Origin: Bacteroidales bacterium UBA4459
Lineage (GTDB): Bacteria; Bacteroidota; Bacteroidia; Bacteroidales; F082
NCBI GenBank assembly: GCA_002389465.1
Contig: DGOT01000020.1
Coordinates: 1-10,428, forward strand
Reading direction: 5' to 3'
Length of the DNA: 10,428 nt
A model generated the notes under the pieces. The model was not told where the DNA came from, searched no databases, and was given only the letters and a program-made list of their open reading frames with translations. This document shows positions 6,167 through 10,428 of the stretch, in pieces; positions within the stretch are counted from its first letter, which is position 1, and the number at the start of each line of letters is the position of its first letter. Both the position numbers and the translations under genes were made by a program.

Positions 6167-6982
6167 ATGCAAACATTGAAATTACTCGTTAATGAAGCCT
6201 GGGATAACAGGTCATTATTAAAGAATAAGGAATACATACGAGCCGTTGAGGAGACACTGGAATTGCTTGATAAGGGCAAACTAAGGGTTGCTGAAAGACG
6301 CGGAGAGGTATGGAATGTTAATGATTGGGTAAAGAAGGCTGTTATCCTATATTTTCCTGTCCGCGATATGGAAACAACGAAAATTGACATTTTTGAGTTT
6401 CACGATAAAATACCGCTGAAAAGAAACTACAAAGAACAGGGCGTTCGTGTTGTTCCACATGCAGTGGCCCGTTACGGTGCGTATATTGCCCCGAATGTTA
6501 TTCTCATGCCATCGTATGTGAATATTGGTGCCTATGTAGATACGGGCACAATGGTCGATACATGGGCAACGGTGGGGTCGTGTGCGCAAATAGGCAAAAA
6601 TGTACATCTGAGCGGTGGCGTAGGTATCGGTGGGGTACTGGAACCGGTTCAGGCCGCCCCGGTGATCATCGAAGATGATTGCTTCATCGGCTCAAGAAGT
6701 ATTGTTGTTGAAGGCGTTCATATTGGCAAGGAGGCCGTGTTGGGTGCCAATGTTGTCATCACACAATCAACAAAGATCATTGATGTGAGCCAGGAGAAAG
6801 CAATTGAACTTGTGGGCTATGTTCCACCGCGTTCCGTGGTCATCCCCGGTAGTTATGAAAAACAATTTCCAGCAGGAACATTCAATGTCTCTTGCGCACT
6901 TATTATCGGCAAAAGAAAAGAGTCGACTGATAAAAAGACTTCATTGAATGAAGCTTTACGAAATTTTCATGTTTCCGCTTGA
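6167..6982 (+). CDS. dapD: 2,3,4,5-tetrahydropyridine-2,6-dicarboxylate N-succinyltransferase
   Basis: The enzyme transfers succinyl from succinyl-CoA to tetrahydrodipicolinate in the succinylase branch of lysine and meso-diaminopimelate synthesis, in the cytoplasm. The 271 residues match the family's usual length of about 270-280. An alpha-helical N-terminal domain (residues 1 to about 90) precedes a left-handed beta-helix of hexapeptide repeats: RVVPHAVARYGAYIAPNV, NIGAYVDTGTMVDTWATVG (Asp125, Asp131), the glycine-rich HLSGGVGIGGVLEP, and FIGSRSIVVEGVHIG (Glu182). A C-terminal strand region has YVPPRSVVIPG. These are strongly family-specific. It is divergent from ruvX across a 74-base spacer. 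No other dap genes lie nearby, so it appears to be a stand-alone gene. A 53-base gap separates it from the next gene, which may have its own promoter. Confidence 0.97.
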   Translation: MQTLKLLVNEAWDNRSLLKNKEYIRAVEETLELLDKGKLRVAERRGEVWNVNDWVKKAVILYFPVRDMETTKIDIFEFHDKIPLKRNYKEQGVRVVPHAVARYGAYIAPNVILMPSYVNIGAYVDTGTMVDTWATVGSCAQIGKNVHLSGGVGIGGVLEPVQAAPVIIEDDCFIGSRSIVVEGVHIGKEAVLGANVVITQSTKIIDVSQEKAIELVGYVPPRSVVIPGSYEKQFPAGTFNVSCALIIGKRKESTDKKTSLNEALRNFHVSA

Positions 6983-7035
6983 TCTCTGTTTGGATATTAA
7001 AACCCGAATTAATTGCTTAATTTTACCCGGTAACG

Positions 7036-7860
7036 ATGGCTAAATATCATATATACGCTATATCTGACAGTACAGGTCGCACGGTTGATCTGGCTGTAAA
7101 GGTTGCGCTGGCTCAATTCAGTAACAGGGACACGGATGTACATTTAAAAACGGAAATATCATCCATTGAAGAAATTGATCAGGTTGTTCTGAAGGCTGCC
7201 AAAACAAATGGATTGATCATTCACTCGTTTGTAAAACATGAGTTAAGCGATTACATATGGTACGAAGGACGCTTGCACAATGTTGAAGTCATTAACCTGC
7301 TGGGGCCTGTTTTAAACCGCTTTGCCAATTTTTTACATGCTACACCTATCGAAGAACCCGGGTTATTCACCCGGTTGAATAAAAGTTACTTCCGACGCAT
7401 AGAAACAACGGAATTTGCCATAAAGCATGATGACGGTGCCAACGCACACGACCTGGAGGATACCGAAATTGTTTTACTAGGCGTGTCACGAACATTTAAG
7501 ACACCATTAAGTATCTACCTGGCATATAAGGGGTGGCTTGTAGCGAACATTCCCATAGTTATGGGCATACCGCTACCTGAGTCCGTATACAATCTGCCAC
7601 CGGAACGGGTATTCTGTCTTACGACCAATGCCAGTACATTGTCGCGGCTAAGGAATGTGCGGCATGAGTACCTGAGAGGAATGGCACACGGGTATTCGAC
7701 CCTTGATAATGTTAAAAAGGAACTTCAATACGCGCATATGTTGTTTAACGGGCATCCTGAATGGAACCTGGTTAAGGTGACGGCAAAACCTATTGAAGAG
7801 ATTGCCAGCAACATTATCAGGATCTATAGAAAAAAACAAAAAGAATCGCTTAAATCATAG
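7036..7860 (+). CDS. DUF299 kinase/pyrophosphorylase (pyruvate, phosphate dikinase regulatory protein)
   Basis: DUF299 proteins reversibly inactivate pyruvate phosphate dikinase or PEP synthase by ADP-dependent phosphorylation of a threonine, and reactivate it by phosphate-dependent removal. They are cytoplasmic regulators of the pyruvate/PEP branch point. The 274-residue protein opens with the family signature AISDSTGRT (residues 8-16). It has the central EIVLLGVSRTFKTPLSIYLA with a P-loop-like segment at 149-156, then NIPIVMGIPLP, and a C-terminal RLRNVRHEYLRGM part. The P-loop reads GVSRTFKT, with Phe154 where I expect Gly or Ser (GVSRTSKT or GVSRCGKT). Whether this is normal in this lineage is not clear from the window. 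The target enzyme is not encoded here. The next gene starts about 4 bases after this stop if the TTG at 7865 is used. Confidence 0.93.
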   Translation: MAKYHIYAISDSTGRTVDLAVKVALAQFSNRDTDVHLKTEISSIEEIDQVVLKAAKTNGLIIHSFVKHELSDYIWYEGRLHNVEVINLLGPVLNRFANFLHATPIEEPGLFTRLNKSYFRRIETTEFAIKHDDGANAHDLEDTEIVLLGVSRTFKTPLSIYLAYKGWLVANIPIVMGIPLPESVYNLPPERVFCLTTNASTLSRLRNVRHEYLRGMAHGYSTLDNVKKELQYAHMLFNGHPEWNLVKVTAKPIEEIASNIIRIYRKKQKESLKS

Positions 7861-7864
7861 TACT

Positions 7865-8524
7865 TTGATTAACAGAACGACACCTTTTCTTCGGTTTGTT
7901 TTTTATCTGGTGATGATGGCGCTTATTTTTTCACAAACCACTGCCACCAGCCAGACAATTCCCGGTGACGGATGGAACCTGTCTAAAAACAAAAAAGATA
8001 TCTTGATTTACACACGCAGCATGGATAATTCCAAGCTGAAAATGTTTAAACTTTTTGCAGTTATAGACATAAGCATTGAACATATGGTTGATGTATTGCA
8101 GGATATTGAGAATTACCATAATTGGTCTGTAAATCTGAAGCATACTGAATTGCTCGAACAAATCAATGAAAATGATCAACTGATCTATACTGTATTAAAA
8201 ATGCCCTGGCCTTTTGATAACAGGGATGTTATCAACAGGTCTTATACCTATTGGTCGGAAAGCAGGGATACGGCCACATTAGTTATCAGTTGCCTTCCTG
8301 ATTATCTTCCTGAAGAAGAGGGGATCGTAAGAATGCCGCAAGCCGAGGGGGAGTGGCATCTCATCAAGTTGGACAAAAATAAAGTAAAAATTGAATATAC
8401 ATTCAGCGCTGACCCGGGCGGGTCTATTCCTGAATGGGTTGTAAATTTATTCATTGTTGACGGTCCTTATAAAACAATAAATAATTTGAAAGATTATATG
8501 AAAACCCGATTTAAAGAAGAATAA
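7865..8524 (+). CDS. Exported START-domain protein
   Basis: START-domain proteins bind lipids or other hydrophobic ligands in a deep pocket; the ligand here is unknown. From a TTG at 7865 the protein is 219 residues and begins MINRTTPFLRFVFYLVMMALIF, a good signal peptide with Arg4 and Arg10 in the n-region and cleavage probable near T-A-T-S. The mature part has the START layout: WNLSKNKKDILIYTRSMD, a FKLFAVIDISIEHMVDVLQD strand-helix, YHNWSVNL, VLKMPWPFDNRDV, a central strand set, and a long C-terminal helix (VDGPYKTINNLKDYMKTRF). An ATG at 7793 is in frame, but it would overlap the previous gene by 68 bases and add a basic extension. ATG/GTG codons at 7910-7916 would lack a charged n-region. 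I prefer TTG, 4 bases after the previous stop. The nitrilase gene follows after 1 base. Confidence 0.8.
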   Translation: MINRTTPFLRFVFYLVMMALIFSQTTATSQTIPGDGWNLSKNKKDILIYTRSMDNSKLKMFKLFAVIDISIEHMVDVLQDIENYHNWSVNLKHTELLEQINENDQLIYTVLKMPWPFDNRDVINRSYTYWSESRDTATLVISCLPDYLPEEEGIVRMPQAEGEWHLIKLDKNKVKIEYTFSADPGGSIPEWVVNLFIVDGPYKTINNLKDYMKTRFKEE

Positions 8525-8525
8525 T

Positions 8526-9329
8526 ATGCTGAAGACATCCATCATACAATTTAGACCGGAGTTTGCCAATGTAAAAGCAAATACACTAAAAGTAAACGGA
8601 CTTCTTGCTGCTGTAAAACACAGTGATTTAGTTGTGCTTCCCGAGCTAGCCAATACGGGGTATAATTTTATTAGCAGAGAACAAGCACGTTCTCTTGCTG
8701 AACCTCCTGAGAACAGTGCCTATGTCGAAATGCTTGTTCATAGTGCTCAAAAAAACAAACAACTCATTGTTAGTGGTTATCATGAATTGGAAGGTGACAA
8801 ACTTTATAATTCTTCTTTGCTTATATCGGAAGATGGTCTGGCAGGAAAGTACCGGAAAGTACATTTGTTTATGAACGAAAAAACAATTTTCGAACCCGGG
8901 AATCTCGGTTTTCCAGTTTTCCAGGTAAAGGGCATCAAACTGGGTATGCTCATTTGTTTTGATTACCTGTTTGTCGAGGCTTGGCGTATTATGGGCTTAA
9001 AAGGTGCCGAAATAATAGCTCATCCTTCTAACCTCATCACACAAAATGCTACGAAAGCCATACCGGCACAAGCGATGATTAACAGGTTTTTTATTGTTAC
9101 GGCCAACAGAACGGGTACGGAGCGTTCTATAACTTTTAACGGCAGGTCATTTGCCGTTGATCCTAAAGGTGATTATATAGCACGTATCCCCGATGATAAA
9201 GAAACCATAAGCACGTTTGATATCAATCCAGAAACCGCGCACGATAAATTAATTACACCGCTCAATCATGTTTTTGATGATCGGTTTCCTGGTTTATACA
9301 AAGAAATTCTGGAAAAAGATCTTACTTAG
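8526..9329 (+). CDS. Nitrilase-superfamily carbon-nitrogen hydrolase (amidase-like)
   Basis: This 267-residue protein has the complete Glu-Lys-Cys triad of the superfamily: Glu40 in VVLPELANTGY, Lys111 in KYRKVHLF, and Cys144 in LGMLICFDYLFVEAWR. Family members cleave C-N bonds of amides, carbamoyl groups or nitriles through a cysteine thioester. The substrate cannot be read from sequence; omega-amidase and N-carbamoyl-amine amidase branches are both plausible. There is no signal peptide, so it is cytoplasmic. The length fits a single-domain enzyme, with no glutamine-dependent synthetase domain attached. The ATG lies 1 base after the START gene stop, which implies co-transcription and probably coupled translation with the START and DUF299 genes. 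Its TAG overlaps the stop region of the convergent PagL-like gene by 8 bases. Confidence 0.92.
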   Translation: MLKTSIIQFRPEFANVKANTLKVNGLLAAVKHSDLVVLPELANTGYNFISREQARSLAEPPENSAYVEMLVHSAQKNKQLIVSGYHELEGDKLYNSSLLISEDGLAGKYRKVHLFMNEKTIFEPGNLGFPVFQVKGIKLGMLICFDYLFVEAWRIMGLKGAEIIAHPSNLITQNATKAIPAQAMINRFFIVTANRTGTERSITFNGRSFAVDPKGDYIARIPDDKETISTFDINPETAHDKLITPLNHVFDDRFPGLYKEILEKDLT

Positions 9330-10428
9330 TCCGGTAACTTTTCTTCCACTTGAGGGTATAGCCAACGTTAAACTCAATAAAATCTGCTTTTGAAAAGTTG
9401 TATGCCCTGACATTCACACCGGCAACAATATTTCCCGGAAAGTAGTACCTGATCCCTACGCGTTGATATGTCGTAGGAACATCCTGACTTTCTGTTTCGG
9501 GCAGGTAAATATAAAAACCCGGTTGTGCCAAAATTGAGATATGATTTATGACCAACTCGAAAGAAGGAAAGATGCCGATTAAAAATTTATCCCCAAATGT
9601 TGCTGCTGCCTTTTCAGGCGTTCCGTTGATTAGAGTAGTATCTGCACCATATGCACCGTTGTAACTGAAATCCACACCTCCGCCAATCTTTATTTTATGA
9701 GAAACCTGTCTGTTAATACCTGTTGATAAGGTGTAAACTCCATAATTAAATGCTGTTGCTAAAGTATCATCACTAACGTCAACATACGAAAAAGCAACTT
9801 GTTTTATTGAAGGGGACAGTATGATCAACCATTCCCATTCTTTTAAATATGGTGGTTTCACCCGTGTTATGTACTCGGGTCTTTCGTTAAAAAGATAATT
9901 AATGCCAATCCGTGTCGATGCCAGATTAACACCAAGATTAGGAAGTTTTACAGAGCCGTTGGAAAAATGCGTAAAGTTCAACCCCAGGTATAAGTTGAAA
10001 CGTTTCGAGAGTTCCACTACCGAGTTAATGCCAAAATCAAAGAAAACCGCTGCATAGGAACCTATCGGATAGTAATATCCGTTTTCGTGCAAATCATGGC
10101 TCTTCCAGTTAAATGAAATACCAAAGTCAACTTCATAATTTATGCGCCATTTTTTCCACCTTTTGAAGGGTGCATTTATATATGCATACACTGCCAGCGG
10201 CCGCCCCAACTCGTAATCTCCTGGAAAGTAGGCACTATAAGCGCCAAAGCCCCAAACCGGGTAGCCATAAAGTTGTTGCCATAATTTTCTTCCGTCAGTG
10301 TGTAAGCCATATTGCGCAGTAAAGGACTGAAAAAAGCCGTATGACTTATTCTGTGGGTTCTCGCCCTGCACAAAAGCATGTGTCTGGATTACTAAACCCG
10401 GCTGGTAATAAAAATGAATTGTTTTTGT
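9322..10428 (-). CDS. PagL-like lipid A 3-O-deacylase family outer membrane protein, 5' end outside window
   Basis: The frame is open from the stop at 9322 to the right edge (368 residues), so the N-terminus and any signal peptide are missing. A GTG at 10371 is in frame, but family-like sequence (HFYYQPGLVIQTHAFV) continues upstream of it, so it is not the true start. The key feature is THFSNGSVKLPNLGVNL. It contains His154-x-Ser156-Asn-Gly (numbered from the window edge), the motif holding the catalytic His and Ser of PagL, which removes the 3-linked acyl chain of lipid A. The surrounding strands (VWGFGAYSAYF, NYEVDFGISF, NLYLGLNF) and the end FIEFNVGYTLKW are barrel-like. Bacteroidota relatives are often labelled 'acyloxyacyl hydrolase'. 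It is much longer than PagL itself (about 170 residues), so it probably has a larger barrel. Enzyme activity is inferred only from the motif. Confidence 0.85.
   Translation of the reverse strand, partial: TKTIHFYYQPGLVIQTHAFVQGENPQNKSYGFFQSFTAQYGLHTDGRKLWQQLYGYPVWGFGAYSAYFPGDYELGRPLAVYAYINAPFKRWKKWRINYEVDFGISFNWKSHDLHENGYYYPIGSYAAVFFDFGINSVVELSKRFNLYLGLNFTHFSNGSVKLPNLGVNLASTRIGINYLFNERPEYITRVKPPYLKEWEWLIILSPSIKQVAFSYVDVSDDTLATAFNYGVYTLSTGINRQVSHKIKIGGGVDFSYNGAYGADTTLINGTPEKAAATFGDKFLIGIFPSFELVINHISILAQPGFYIYLPETESQDVPTTYQRVGIRYYFPGNIVAGVNVRAYNFSKADFIEFNVGYTLKWKKSYRTK

Noticed and set aside
5853..6179. 108-codon + strand frame across ruvX and the dapD start
   Set aside because: It is antisense to ruvX and runs past the dapD start; its composition (Cys/His/Phe-rich) is typical of a reversed coding strand.
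7018..7025. TAATTTTA before the DUF299 gene as a -7 box
   Set aside because: It lacks the final G of TAnnTTTG, is only 10 bases from the ATG, and the TTTG upstream is 25 bases away, outside the usual spacing.
10176..10379. 67-codon frame in the right-hand gene region
   Set aside because: It is out of frame with the PagL-like gene, which stays open to the window edge with family-like sequence.
1..10428. Search by eye for defence systems, CRISPR arrays, transposases, phage genes, tRNAs and riboswitches
   Set aside because: No nuclease/toxin pairs, spaced repeats, transposase motifs or RNA folds were recognised; the content is housekeeping and envelope genes.

Overview
The window looks like chromosomal DNA from a member of the Bacteroidota. 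It is AT-rich, and ribosome binding sites are not obvious. Four genes have a Bacteroidota-type -7 box (TAnnTTTG) at a plausible distance. Many genes encode small lipoproteins or secreted/outer-membrane proteins, and the ruvX-def-TPR lipoprotein cluster is an arrangement I recall from Bacteroides and relatives. The genus cannot be fixed from this sequence. There is no sign of an insertion sequence, phage, CRISPR array, tRNA or rRNA, and no gap between genes exceeds 300 bases.

Region 1 (1-4494) is a run of six exported proteins. Four are read leftward: a lipoprotein cut by the left edge, a tiny cysteine-rich lipoprotein, a DUF4136 lipoprotein, and a secreted protein of unknown family. Across a 262-base divergent spacer, two are read rightward: a short Omp85/BamA-like barrel protein with one POTRA-like domain, and a small predicted outer-membrane beta-barrel. 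The genes are separated by 86-262 bases, so most are probably transcribed separately.

Region 2 (4521-6104) starts at a strong bidirectional terminator. A leftward operon lies beyond it, in transcription order ruvX (Holliday-junction resolvase-like/rRNA maturation nuclease), def (peptide deformylase) and a TPR lipoprotein. ruvX and def overlap by ATGA.

Region 3 (6167-9329) reads rightward. dapD (lysine/diaminopimelate synthesis) is followed by a tight set: a DUF299 PPDK-regulatory kinase/phosphorylase, an exported START-domain protein, and a nitrilase-family amidase. The last three are 1-4 bases apart if the START gene uses a TTG start. Region 4 (9322-10428) is a leftward PagL-like lipid A deacylase-family barrel. 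Its stop overlaps the nitrilase stop, and its 5' end lies outside the window.

I do not see an evident new multi-gene system. The best leads are modest: the unknown secreted protein, the six-cysteine mini-lipoprotein, the START/nitrilase/DUF299 co-transcription unit, an altered P-loop in the DUF299 protein, and several short palindromes or direct repeats in spacers.
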